Shown here: in pieces, positions 1 to 6,467 of the stretch | How the letters are laid out: the number at the start of each line of letters is the position of its first letter | Numbering within the stretch: position 1 is the stretch's first letter | Assembly: GCA_023451415.1 (NCBI GenBank) | Contig: JAEXZK010000244.1 | Span: forward strand, 1 to 12,708 | DNA from: Bacillota bacterium | GTDB lineage: Bacteria; Bacillota; Clostridia; Oscillospirales; Ruminococcaceae | Length of the DNA stretch: 12,708 nucleotides | Reading direction: 5' to 3' | Position numbers and translations under genes: made by a program | The notes under the pieces: model-generated | Seen by the model: the letters and a program-made list of their open reading frames with translations, nothing else | What the model was told of the DNA's origin: nothing | The model's database searches: none

Positions 1-467
1 TTGGCGATCTGGGAGCCATAGGCCTCTCGGAAATTATCCATGCGGCCAACAGGGGCGAACATTTTATGACGGTGTTTATCAATAACAGCACCTACGGCAT
101 GACCGGCGGGCAGATGGCCCCCACCACCCTCATAGGGCAAAAGACCACAACCACTCCTGCGGGGCGCGACCCCCGGACTGACGGGTACCCCATCAAGATG
201 TGCGAAATCATCTCCCAGCTGGATGCCCCCGCCTATGTTGCCCGGTTTGCCCTGGATAATCCCGCCAACATCATCAAAGCGAAAAAGGGTCTGCAAAAGG
301 CTTTTGAAATTCAGCTGAAGGGCGAAGGCTTCGCCTTTGTGGAGCTGCTTTCGAACTGCCCCACCAACTGGGGAATGTCCCCGGTCAAATGCCTGGAATG
401 GATCAGTGAGTACACCTCAAAGGTTTTCCCGGTAGGTGAATATAGGGCCAAGGAGGGGGTGAAATAA
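1..467 (+). CDS. korB: 2-oxoacid:ferredoxin oxidoreductase, beta subunit (5'-truncated)
   Basis: This is the C-terminal half of the thiamine-diphosphate-binding beta subunit of a KorABC/VorABC-type enzyme. The enzyme decarboxylates a 2-oxoacid with CoA and reduces ferredoxin in the cytoplasm. The frame is open from base 3 and gives 154 residues; the true start lies before the window. Visible hallmarks are GDLGAIG at the left edge (tail of the TPP/Mg-binding GDG motif), then NNSTYGMTGGQMAPTT and TTTTPAGRDP, all strongly conserved in the family. The in-frame ATG at 66 is internal, since homology continues upstream of it. The stop codon overlaps the gamma-subunit start by one base, so the two are translationally coupled. 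The exact substrate (2-oxoglutarate, branched-chain 2-oxoacid or other) cannot be decided from this fragment, so the symbol is provisional. Confidence 0.9.
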   Translation, partial: GDLGAIGLSEIIHAANRGEHFMTVFINNSTYGMTGGQMAPTTLIGQKTTTTPAGRDPRTDGYPIKMCEIISQLDAPAYVARFALDNPANIIKAKKGLQKAFEIQLKGEGFAFVELLSNCPTNWGMSPVKCLEWISEYTSKVFPVGEYRAKEGVK

Positions 468-1003
468 TGGAGAACAGACTGATTATCGCCGGGTTCGGCG
501 GGCAGGGGGTCATGATGATCGGACAACTGCTCTGCTACGCCGCCATCGATTACGGCAAAGAGGCTCTTTTCCTGCCTCATTATGGTCCAGAGCAGCGGGG
601 CGGCACTGCCAACTGTACAGTGACCATCTCCGATGAAGCGATCGGCTCTCCCATCGTCCGCAAGATCGATGTGCTTATTGCAATGAACCAGCCCTCTTTG
701 ACGAAGTTTGCCGGACGGGTCAAAGATGATGGAATCATCCTGGCCAATAGCAATCTCTGCGAAGGGCCGCCGGAGGGCTGTTGCGCCCGCTATATTCCCA
801 TGGCGGTGGACGAGGAGGCGGAGAAACTGGGCTCCAAGAAAGTGGCCAACATTGTCATGCTGGGAGCCTACAATCAAGTGGCCCAAATTTTCAGCGAAGA
901 AGAACTCATCTCAGCAGTCGTCAAAAAACTGGGCAGAAAGCCGCAGTTCCTGGAAATGAATAAGGCTGCGGTAAAACTGGGCATGGTTTTGGCGGCCAAG
1001 TAG
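467..1003 (+). CDS. korC: 2-oxoacid:ferredoxin oxidoreductase, gamma subunit
   Basis: This 178-residue protein is the gamma (catalytic domain III) subunit of the 2-oxoacid:ferredoxin oxidoreductase. It completes the complex with the alpha and beta chains encoded just upstream. The N-terminus carries the family's glycine-rich motif GFGGQGVMMIGQLL (about residues 9-22), followed by LPHYGPEQRGGTANCTVTIS (about 44-63), typical of POR gamma domains. The length matches the usual 175-190 residues. The ATG overlaps the preceding TAA as TAATG, with AGGAGGGGG at 451-459 as ribosome binding site. No ferredoxin-type cysteine cluster is present, so iron-sulfur input must come from another subunit or from free ferredoxin. 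The function is firm; the substrate is open. Confidence 0.93.
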   Translation: MENRLIIAGFGGQGVMMIGQLLCYAAIDYGKEALFLPHYGPEQRGGTANCTVTISDEAIGSPIVRKIDVLIAMNQPSLTKFAGRVKDDGIILANSNLCEGPPEGCCARYIPMAVDEEAEKLGSKKVANIVMLGAYNQVAQIFSEEELISAVVKKLGRKPQFLEMNKAAVKLGMVLAAK

Positions 1004-1057
1004 CAAACCCCGCAATTTTGAGGAAGAAGAGGAAAGTAGTAAAAGGAGGAACTCTCA

Positions 1058-2428
1058 ATGTCATTACCCTTTATTCTGTTGAATATGGCCATCGCACTGG
1101 TGATCATTATGGTAATGATTATGAAACTCAACATCAACGCGGTAATCAGCCTGTTTGTAGGTGGTATTTACGTGGGAGTCGTATGCGGCTTGGGTATGGC
1201 CAATACGGTCAGCACCTTTGCATCGGGCTTCGGCGGCACAATGACCAGCTTGGGCATGTCCATCGGTCTGGGCGTCATCATGGGCCAGCTGCTCTCCGAT
1301 GCGGGAGGTGCCCAGGTCATTGCCAAGACCATGGTTTCAAAGTTTCCAAAGGAAAAAGCGATCATTGCGCTGATCCTTACCTCCTTCTTTATTTCAGTAC
1401 CTGTATTTTTTGACGTCTGCCTGGTCATCATGATCCCCATCGGCTATGCCGTGGCCAAGGAGATCGGGGCGCCTCGTTCACTCATTGCCTGTGCACTGGT
1501 CTGCGGTGCTGGTTCCGCCCATTCCTACGTCCCGCCCACACCTGCCCCTATGGCCGCGGCGGAACAGCTGAACTTCAGCATGGGGACCATGATCGTCTTT
1601 GGCGCAATCATCAGTCTTATTGCTATGTTTGCCACCCTGCCCATCATGTATAAGGTCCTTTGGCCTAAAAACGGCACCAGCAAGTTCTTTACAGAGAAAG
1701 ACATGGACCCCGACTTTGTACCCATCAAGGCTCAGGATTACAGTGACCGCAAGCTGCCCTCTTTCGGCGTAGCCTGCCTGCCCATTATTTTGCCTGTGCT
1801 GCTGATCCTCCTGGACTCCACATGGGGAGCTGTGGCAGAAGTTAAGCCTGACTTTGTGGCCTTCATCGGCAACAAAAATATCGCCCTGCTTATTGGCGCT
1901 TTCTGTGCCTACTTTATTGCCAACGGCAATATGAGCAAATCTGAAATCAAAAAAAGCGTAAACAAGGCTTTGGAGACCTGTGGCGTCGTACTGATGGTTA
2001 CCGGTGCCGGCGCGGCCTTTGGCGCAGTCATCCGGGCCACCAAGATCGGCGATCTGATTACTGCTGCTGTGGGCACATCCACAAGTGCGGTTATCCCCGT
2101 TTTGATCATTACCTACCTGGTGGGTGTGGTCCTGCGCGTCTGCATGGGTTCCGCTTCCAGCGCCGGCATCTCCTGCTTGGCCATTATGGCGCCCGTTATT
2201 GCCTCTCTGCCCCAGGTGCACCCGGTGTATTTTGCCATGGCCGGTCTGTCGGGATGCAATATGATTGGGCTGCCCAACGACAGCGGGTTCTGGATTTCCA
2301 CCAATATGAATGGTTTTACCATCGTAGGCGGGCTGAAGACTTATACCGTCTTTGGCGCCATCCGGGCCGCCACCATTCTCCTGATACTTATCGTTATGTC
2401 TATGATTCTGCCAATGGGGATCGCATGA
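1058..2428 (+). CDS. GntP-family organic acid permease
   Basis: This 456-residue, highly hydrophobic protein has the layout of GntP-family gluconate:H+ symporters (about a dozen membrane segments spread over residues 4-455). Recognisable family blocks are GFGGTMTSLGMSIGLGVIMG with following LLSDAGGAQ (58-86), VPVFFDV (114-120), a PPTPAPMAAAE loop (159-169) matching the PPHPGP-type substrate loop, and LPNDSGFW near the C-terminus. The start is supported by AGGAGG at 1044-1049, eight bases before the ATG. It follows korC by 54 bases with no terminator between, so co-transcription is likely. GntP members carry gluconate and other hydroxy- or carboxylic acids; the oxidoreductase context suggests an acid convertible to a 2-oxoacid, but that is inference. 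Confidence 0.88.
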   Translation: MSLPFILLNMAIALVIIMVMIMKLNINAVISLFVGGIYVGVVCGLGMANTVSTFASGFGGTMTSLGMSIGLGVIMGQLLSDAGGAQVIAKTMVSKFPKEKAIIALILTSFFISVPVFFDVCLVIMIPIGYAVAKEIGAPRSLIACALVCGAGSAHSYVPPTPAPMAAAEQLNFSMGTMIVFGAIISLIAMFATLPIMYKVLWPKNGTSKFFTEKDMDPDFVPIKAQDYSDRKLPSFGVACLPIILPVLLILLDSTWGAVAEVKPDFVAFIGNKNIALLIGAFCAYFIANGNMSKSEIKKSVNKALETCGVVLMVTGAGAAFGAVIRATKIGDLITAAVGTSTSAVIPVLIITYLVGVVLRVCMGSASSAGISCLAIMAPVIASLPQVHPVYFAMAGLSGCNMIGLPNDSGFWISTNMNGFTIVGGLKTYTVFGAIRAATILLILIVMSMILPMGIA

Positions 2429-2429
2429 A

Positions 2430-2514
2430 TACCATTCCCCCATCAATAAAATGGTAATGCCGAAAGCATTGTCATAAGCGGCCTTCAGGGGGCTGTTTAG
2501 GCCCTCTGAAGGCC
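2430..2514 (+). other. Cluster of three hairpins after gntP-like gene
   Basis: Three inverted repeats follow the permease stop. TACCATT (2430-2436) pairs with AATGGTA (2450-2456). AATGC (2456-2460) pairs with GCATT (2466-2470). The third is a 13-bp stem between 2480-2492 and 2502-2514 with one G-U pair. None is followed by a T-run, so they are not textbook intrinsic terminators. They may protect or define the 3' end of the + strand operon, or act with Rho. Confidence 0.5.
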
Positions 2515-2557
2515 CCTCCCTGGGTCTACCCCATGCCTCGACCAAGTCGGTCCCTAA

Positions 2558-2609
2558 AAGCAAATAATCCAGGCCTCCTCCAACTGGGGAAGGCCTGGAT
2601 TATTTGCTT
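2558..2609 (-). terminator. Intrinsic terminator of tRNA-Leu
   Basis: A perfect 19-bp inverted repeat (2558-2576 with 2591-2609) directly abuts the CCA end of the tRNA-Leu gene. Read on the minus strand, the stem is followed by TTTTAGGG. This gives an intrinsic terminator with a 14-nt loop that can itself pair further. On the + strand no T-run follows, so it is mainly a minus-strand terminator, though so strong a stem may also stop or protect transcripts arriving from the gntP side. Confidence 0.85.
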
Positions 2610-2695
2610 GGTGCCGGTAGCCGGGGTCGAACCGGCACGGTATCGCTACCAACGGATTTTGAGTCCGTCACGTCTGCCAATTCCATCATACCGGC
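2609..2695 (-). tRNA. tRNA-Leu (anticodon CAA)
   Basis: This is an 87-nt class II tRNA with a long variable arm and an encoded CCA. The acceptor strands GCCGGTA (5') and TACCGGC (3') pair perfectly, followed by discriminator A and CCA. The T-loop GGTTCGACCCC is present. The anticodon loop CTCAAAA sits between ACGGA and TCCGT, giving anticodon CAA at 2659-2661, which reads UUG leucine codons. It is a single gene with its own promoter and terminator, lying behind the spoIIP operon on the same strand. Confidence 0.96.
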
Positions 2696-2714
2696 ATGAT
2701 GATCACTGGGCATC

Positions 2715-2743
2715 ATTATACAATAAAAAAAGAGGCATTGCAA
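2715..2743 (-). promoter_or_regulatory. Sigma-A-type promoter of tRNA-Leu
   Basis: Read on the minus strand, TTGCAA (2738-2743) and a perfect TATAAT (2715-2720) are separated by exactly 17 bases. The predicted start near 2708 leaves a leader of about a dozen bases before the tRNA 5' end at 2695. The -35 box and spacer lie inside the terminator of the upstream gene, including its T-run. Confidence 0.75.
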
Positions 2744-2760
2744 GACCCGAAGCACCTCTT
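2725..2760 (-). terminator. Intrinsic terminator after the spoIIP operon
   Basis: On the minus strand AAGAGG (from the stop codon onward, 2755-2760) pairs with CCTCTT (2730-2735), with a further TGC/GCA inner helix across a small bulge, followed by a run of seven T. It overlaps the stop codon of the small membrane protein gene and contains the tRNA promoter. Confidence 0.65.
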
Positions 2761-3112
2761 ATTGCCGAAGCCTGAGCCAAAGCCAGAGGCCTGCCCTCAC
2801 CGGCGCCGGCGGAGTGGCCGCCAGCGCCCGGGCTTCCTCCAGCACCCGGGCGGCCCCGGTGAGGTCCAGGACCACTTCCCGGCCCAGAATCCCCAGCCGG
2901 TACCGCAGGGGCGCGTCCTCGCCCCCCTGGAGGATGGGCGGGGCCCCGGGGAGCATGGTGGCGCGGATGACGCGGTCCACATGCCCCAGGCCCGCCGCCA
3001 GGGACAGGCCCGCCGCGAGCCCTGCCGCAGCCACCGCCGCCCGCTGCATCATTTTCTTTTTGCTTTTGGCCGGGCGGCGCCGGCCCCCGGAATGCTTCCC
3101 TTTTTTCTTCAA
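2759..3112 (-). CDS. Lysine-rich single-span membrane protein of unknown function
   Basis: I do not recognise a family for this 117-residue product. It has a very basic N-terminus (about 12 K/R in the first 24 residues), one alanine/leucine membrane segment (about 24-43), and a 70-residue remainder predicted outside the cytoplasm. It lies 31 bases after spoIIP on the same strand and before a terminator, so it is likely the last gene of that operon. The start is a TTG with GGAG seven bases upstream; the next candidate is a double ATG at codon 21, which would remove most of the basic segment. A competing 140-residue frame over the same DNA is Gly/Pro/Arg-rich and looks like a shadow. Expression during sporulation is a guess from position. 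Confidence 0.6.
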   Translation of the reverse strand: MKKKGKHSGGRRRPAKSKKKMMQRAAVAAAGLAAGLSLAAGLGHVDRVIRATMLPGAPPILQGGEDAPLRYRLGILGREVVLDLTGAARVLEEARALAATPPAPVRAGLWLWLRLRQ

Positions 3113-3143
3113 TCCTTCGCTCCATCCTGCGCAGGGCTTCCTG

Positions 3144-4295
3144 CTATTTGGTATGCTGGTTTATGTAGTCGGCCAGGACCGGGGCGATGAGCCTTGCCGT
3201 ATAGATGGATTCCGCCAGGGTGTTGCCGTTGGTGCCAAACTCAAAGAGAAGGGAGCCGTCGGTCATCCCCAGGTTATAGTTGCGGTAGCAGAAGAAAATG
3301 GGGCGGGTCAGGCCGGGCGCCTTCTGCTCGATGCCTGAGACCAACTCCGCGGCAAAGCGGAAATTTTCTTTCCACCGCGGCACGCCGATGGAGCCGTCGT
3401 CGCAGGGGGCGATGATCATCAGCTGGGCGGCGTTTTTGCCGTCCACCTCCACCACCGGCTTGAGGACGGACATGTCGTCGTAAATGACCGCGTCCCGGTG
3501 GATGTCGATGGCCACCTTGATGGAGGGGTAGCGGTCCAGATAGTCTTGGACTGTGACCCTGCTGCGGTCATAGGCGCCGTTGTAGGAAGGGTGGTCGTGA
3601 AGGGTGGTGTCATGGATGACGTTGATCCCCCGGGCCTCCAGCTCCCGGGCCAGGGTGTCGCCCACTGCGGCCATGTTGTTATTCTTATCCACATCCCGCC
3701 AATTATTCCTGGTATCATAGACGCCGCCGGGGCTGGGGTCGTAGCTCTCGGTGGTGTGGGTGTGATAGAGGAGCACCTGAGGCTGGCCGCTGTCCCCCAA
3801 GGTCAGAGAAGCGGGATCATCCAGGACGGCCAGGATTTCCTGGGGAGTAAGACGGGTATAGTTGCGCACCCAGGCGTCCTGCCAACGGACAAAGGCCTCG
3901 TTGCCCTCCTCTCCGGTAACGGTCTGGGCGATGAGGGCGCCCCGGTGCTCCTCAGGGATATCCTCGGGGTCATAATCGGTTTCCGGCAGGCCGTCCCCTG
4001 GCTGATGGCCGCCGGAGGATGAGGAGGAGGGGGGCGGGAGGGAGGCCTCGGGCGGGTCGTCCGGAGGCTGATCCACCTGGTCGATGGGTATGATTTCGGC
4101 GGCAAAGCGCTCCTGAAGGGTGACAGCAGCCCCTTCCGGCATGGTGAGCGCCGCTGAAAAAAGCGTGGCCTGTCCCAGAAGGGACTCCAAAACGGGACCC
4201 AGGGTGGGATACATGAAAAGAAAGGCCACAGCCCCGGCCAGGGCGGCAGCCGCGCGAAAGACCTGCGCAAATTTTTCTTTTCCGTTTCTTTTCAC
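3144..4295 (-). CDS. spoIIP: Stage II sporulation protein P (SpoIIP)
   Basis: SpoIIP is the membrane-anchored amidase/endopeptidase that, with SpoIID and SpoIIM, digests septal peptidoglycan to drive engulfment of the forespore. The 383-residue product has a basic start, a membrane anchor (about 15-34), a Pro/Ser/Asp-rich linker (about 75-115), and the catalytic SpoIIP domain (about 170-380). Family motifs are LLYHTHTTESY (H178, H180, E183), AIDIHRDA (H266, D268) and LLFEFGTNGNTLAE (E352), consistent with zinc-dependent amidase residues. The start is GTG with GGGGG seven bases upstream. It is divergent from rpsT; in Bacillus subtilis gpr, spoIIP and lepA lie next to rpsT, so part of that order is kept, but gpr is absent here. 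Confidence 0.96.
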   Translation of the reverse strand: MKRNGKEKFAQVFRAAAALAGAVAFLFMYPTLGPVLESLLGQATLFSAALTMPEGAAVTLQERFAAEIIPIDQVDQPPDDPPEASLPPPSSSSSGGHQPGDGLPETDYDPEDIPEEHRGALIAQTVTGEEGNEAFVRWQDAWVRNYTRLTPQEILAVLDDPASLTLGDSGQPQVLLYHTHTTESYDPSPGGVYDTRNNWRDVDKNNNMAAVGDTLARELEARGINVIHDTTLHDHPSYNGAYDRSRVTVQDYLDRYPSIKVAIDIHRDAVIYDDMSVLKPVVEVDGKNAAQLMIIAPCDDGSIGVPRWKENFRFAAELVSGIEQKAPGLTRPIFFCYRNYNLGMTDGSLLFEFGTNGNTLAESIYTARLIAPVLADYINQHTK

Positions 4296-4326
4296 CGTCA
4301 GACCCCCAAACCATGTCCTAAGACTA

Positions 4327-4356
4327 TTTTTATTCCGGCTGCGGGGGCATTATGAC
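4327..4356 (-). promoter_or_regulatory. Sigma-E-like promoter of spoIIP
   Basis: On the minus strand GTCATAAT (4349-4356) resembles the sigma-E -35 box (GTCATATT). AATAAAAA (4327-4334) matches five of eight bases of the sigma-E -10 box CATACAAT, with a 14-base spacer. The predicted start would leave a leader of about 25 bases before the GTG. SpoIIP is sigma-E-dependent in studied spore formers, which fits; the -10 match is imperfect. Confidence 0.45.
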
Positions 4357-4409
4357 CCGGGAAATGGCGGAAAATCCAGGGTTTTTTTGATTTTTTTCGG
4401 ATGAAGGTA

Positions 4410-4438
4410 TTGCTTTTTGGCCAAAATAATGCTAGTAT
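4410..4438 (+). promoter_or_regulatory. Possible rpsT promoter
   Basis: TTGCTT (4410-4415) and TAGTAT (4433-4438) are 17 bases apart. An overlapping TATAAC at 4436-4441 is an alternative -10 box but would need a 20-base spacer. Two T7 tracts at 4382-4388 and 4391-4397 lie upstream and could act as an UP-like element. The -10 assignment is uncertain. Confidence 0.4.
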
Positions 4439-4475
4439 AACTTGTACTGTCTAATGCTGTGAAGGAGGTGTCATT

Positions 4476-4736
4476 ATGCCGAATATCAAGTCTGCCAAGA
4501 AGAGAGTCAAGGTCATCGCCGTCAAGACCGCCCGGAACAAGGCTCAGAAGAGCAACCTGAAGACTGTCATTAAGAAGGCTGAGCTTTCTCTTGCCAACGC
4601 TGGCGACGATCGTCAGGCCGCTGTCAAGCTGGCCATGAAAAAGATCGACCAGGCCGCCGCCAAAGGCCTTCTTCACAAGAATACGGCTGCCAGAAAGAAA
4701 TCTGCTCTGGCCCGCAAGCTGGGCGCTACCGCCTAA
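4476..4736 (+). CDS. rpsT: 30S ribosomal protein S20
   Basis: This 86-residue, lysine/alanine-rich helical protein binds 16S rRNA in the small subunit body. It begins with the family signature MPNIKSAKKRVK and ends with HKNTAARKKSALARKL, matching S20 throughout and in length. AAGGAGGTG at 4462-4470 precedes the ATG by five bases, a near-perfect ribosome binding site. It stands alone between its own promoter region and a terminator, divergent from spoIIP. Confidence 0.97.
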   Translation: MPNIKSAKKRVKVIAVKTARNKAQKSNLKTVIKKAELSLANAGDDRQAAVKLAMKKIDQAAAKGLLHKNTAARKKSALARKLGATA

Positions 4737-4753
4737 GCTGCTCCAAACCGCAC

Positions 4754-4787
4754 AAAAAAGGACTGTCCGCAAGGACGGTCCTTTTTT
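4754..4787 (+). terminator. Intrinsic terminator of rpsT
   Basis: A 15-bp stem (4754-4768 with 4773-4787, one G-U pair) closes on a GCAA tetraloop. The descending arm ends in six T. It begins 17 bases after the rpsT stop. The A-run on the 5' side lets it work in both directions, so it could also stop transcription coming from the carboxypeptidase gene on the other strand. Confidence 0.93.
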
Positions 4788-4792
4788 CTTTG

Positions 4793-4972
4793 CCGGCGTG
4801 CCGCCGGAGCCACACCGCGCAGAGAGGCACAAGTGCGGCGCAGCCTGCTCCCCCGCGCCCCGGCAAATTCTGGCCGTTAGATTCAGACCGGCGTGCCGCC
4901 GGAGCCACATCGCGCAGAGAGCCACAAGTGCGGTGCGGCCTGCTCCCCCGCGCCCCGGTAAATTCTGACCGC
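4793..4972. repeat. Two tandem copies of a 95-nt GC-rich intergenic repeat
   Basis: Two direct copies start at 4793 and 4888 (period 95). They share CCGGCGTGCCGCCGG, then GAGCCACA, CGCGCAGAGAG, CACAAGTGCGG, CCTGCTCCCCCGCGCCCCGG and AAATTCTG, with scattered single-base differences. Each begins with an inverted repeat (CCGGCG/CGCCGG around TGC) and contains CACAAGTG, so each can fold. No coding frame across it looks genuine. It fills the space between the rpsT terminator and the carboxypeptidase stop. Confidence 0.85.
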
Positions 4973-4980
4973 TGGCTGGG

Positions 4981-5000
4981 CGGGACAGGATCCGGTCCCG
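4981..5000. other. 20-nt near-perfect palindrome after the carboxypeptidase gene
   Basis: CGGGAC and GTCCCG arms flank a central GGATCC with one mismatched pair on each side, three bases beyond the stop codon of the minus-strand carboxypeptidase gene. It can form a short hairpin in the mRNA 3' end but has no T-run, so it is not a clear terminator. Confidence 0.4.
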
Positions 5001-5003
5001 AAC

Positions 5004-6374
5004 TTACAGGTACCGGCCCCGGCCGCCGCCTCCGCCCCGGTAGGAGGAATACTTCCCCTTGCGGCGGCGGCGCTTGTTGGCATGGAGCATCAGCATGGTG
5101 TAGAGGACGATGAGGAGGGTCACCAAAATGATGATAAACTTCACCTGGAAGGAGTGGATGGCGTTGCCGAACCACCCCAGGAAGGTGAGAAATTTGGAAG
5201 CTTCCACGCTGTCGGTGGTAATCAGGGGGACGGAGCCTATTTCCTCGTCGGCCAGCATCAGCCGGAGGGAGCCCACGGTCTGGCCTTTTTCCACCGGCGC
5301 GGCCAGGACGTCGGGGATATCGTAGACATACTGGACGCTGGACAGGTCGATATCACCCGGCATAAGCGTGGTGCACTGGCCGTCGGTGGCCAGCATCACA
5401 TGATCGCTTTTAAAGGAATATTTGACCGCCACCTCGGCCAGCTCCTCGCCCCGCTCCACTACGGTGCGGACGCTGAAGTTGCCAAAGGCCCATTCAAAAA
5501 GCTTGCGCGCTTCATAGAAGTTGAGGAACTCCGGGTCGGTGGCGGAGCCGTCGGCTTCGGTCTGTGGGGCGCCCAAAATAATGGTGAGGTAGGTGTACCC
5601 CCCCGAGGAGGCCTGGGTGGCCAGGCAGCGGCCCGATTCCGGCAGGGTGCCGGTCTTGATGCCCTGGGCCGGGGCGTAGTAATACTCGCTGCTTTGGAAG
5701 AGCATTTTGTTGGTGCTGATCTCCACGAGGGAATCATGCTTGTTGGTGGGGCCGATGTCCTTGGAGGTGGTGGCGACGATCTCGGCAAAAGTGGGGTTGT
5801 CCATGGCATACTTGCAGATTTTGGCCATATCCCGGGCCGTCGTGTAGTTTTCCGGGTCGTGGAGGCCGTGGGGGTTGGTAAAGTGGGTGCCGGTGCAGCC
5901 CAGCTCTGCGGCCTTTTCGTTCATCATTTCCACAAAGTGGGTGACGGCGCCGTCGCCCACATAATCGGCCAGCATCAGGGCGGCCTCCCCGGCGGACTGG
6001 AGCAGCGCCGCGTAGAGCAGCCCCCGGATGGTGACCTCCTCATTCTGGAGGATGCCGCCCAGGGAGGAGCCTGTGCCGTAGATCATGTCCTGGAGGTACA
6101 GCTTGAGAGAAGCGGTCTCGGTGTCCAGGTCCAGATTATTTTCCTCCATGTATTCCAGGGTGACGATGGCCGTCATCACCTTGGTCAGCGAAGCGGGATA
6201 CATTTTTTGGTCGGCGTTCTTTTCATACACCGGCAGGCCGGTGTCCAGGTTCTCCACATAAACGGCCTCGGAGCGGACCTCAAAGTCCGGCTCGTAGGCG
6301 GCATAAGCGGTGACGGGGGAGAGAACGGCGAAAAATACCATCGCCGCCGCCACCAGAAAAGTCAACTTTTTCAT
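5004..6374 (-). CDS. D-alanyl-D-alanine carboxypeptidase (peptidase S11, PBP5-like)
   Basis: This is a secreted, membrane-anchored penicillin-binding protein that trims the terminal D-alanine from peptidoglycan pentapeptides. It has 456 residues: a signal peptide (1-26, cleavage near AYA-A), an S11 catalytic domain (about 30-275), a PBP5-like C-terminal domain (about 295-395), one membrane span (411-431) and a basic Gly/Arg tail. The catalytic SxxK is S62-L-T-K65 and the KTG box is K240-T-G242. The SxN motif reads S127-A-G129, lacking the usual Asn. The chosen ATG has GGGGGGA just upstream and starts the signal peptide; the frame stays open 43 codons further upstream, but that part has no family resemblance. 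DacF, DacB or housekeeping paralogue roles cannot be told apart. Confidence 0.93.
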   Translation of the reverse strand: MKKLTFLVAAAMVFFAVLSPVTAYAAYEPDFEVRSEAVYVENLDTGLPVYEKNADQKMYPASLTKVMTAIVTLEYMEENNLDLDTETASLKLYLQDMIYGTGSSLGGILQNEEVTIRGLLYAALLQSAGEAALMLADYVGDGAVTHFVEMMNEKAAELGCTGTHFTNPHGLHDPENYTTARDMAKICKYAMDNPTFAEIVATTSKDIGPTNKHDSLVEISTNKMLFQSSEYYYAPAQGIKTGTLPESGRCLATQASSGGYTYLTIILGAPQTEADGSATDPEFLNFYEARKLFEWAFGNFSVRTVVERGEELAEVAVKYSFKSDHVMLATDGQCTTLMPGDIDLSSVQYVYDIPDVLAAPVEKGQTVGSLRLMLADEEIGSVPLITTDSVEASKFLTFLGWFGNAIHSFQVKFIIILVTLLIVLYTMLMLHANKRRRRKGKYSSYRGGGGGRGRYL

Positions 6375-6467
6375 AGACAATCCCCCCGATATCAGATAAA
6401 ATGGAAATATTACAGTACGCTTCATATTCCAGGGCACTGCCGGCGAGGCGAAGAACACCGCTGTACA

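Noticed and set aside
1478..2563. 361-codon minus-strand open frame
   Set aside because: It lies wholly opposite the GntP permease, has an unlikely His/Gly/Gln-rich composition, and no ribosome binding site or family match.
2703..3125. 140-codon minus-strand frame overlapping the small basic membrane protein
   Set aside because: It is Gly/Pro/Arg/Ala-rich and runs through the operon terminator; the 117-codon frame has a membrane segment and better start context.
4790..5113. Short coding frames through the 95-nt repeats on both strands
   Set aside because: They recur only because the repeat is duplicated, have odd Cys/Arg/Gly composition, and lack ribosome binding sites.
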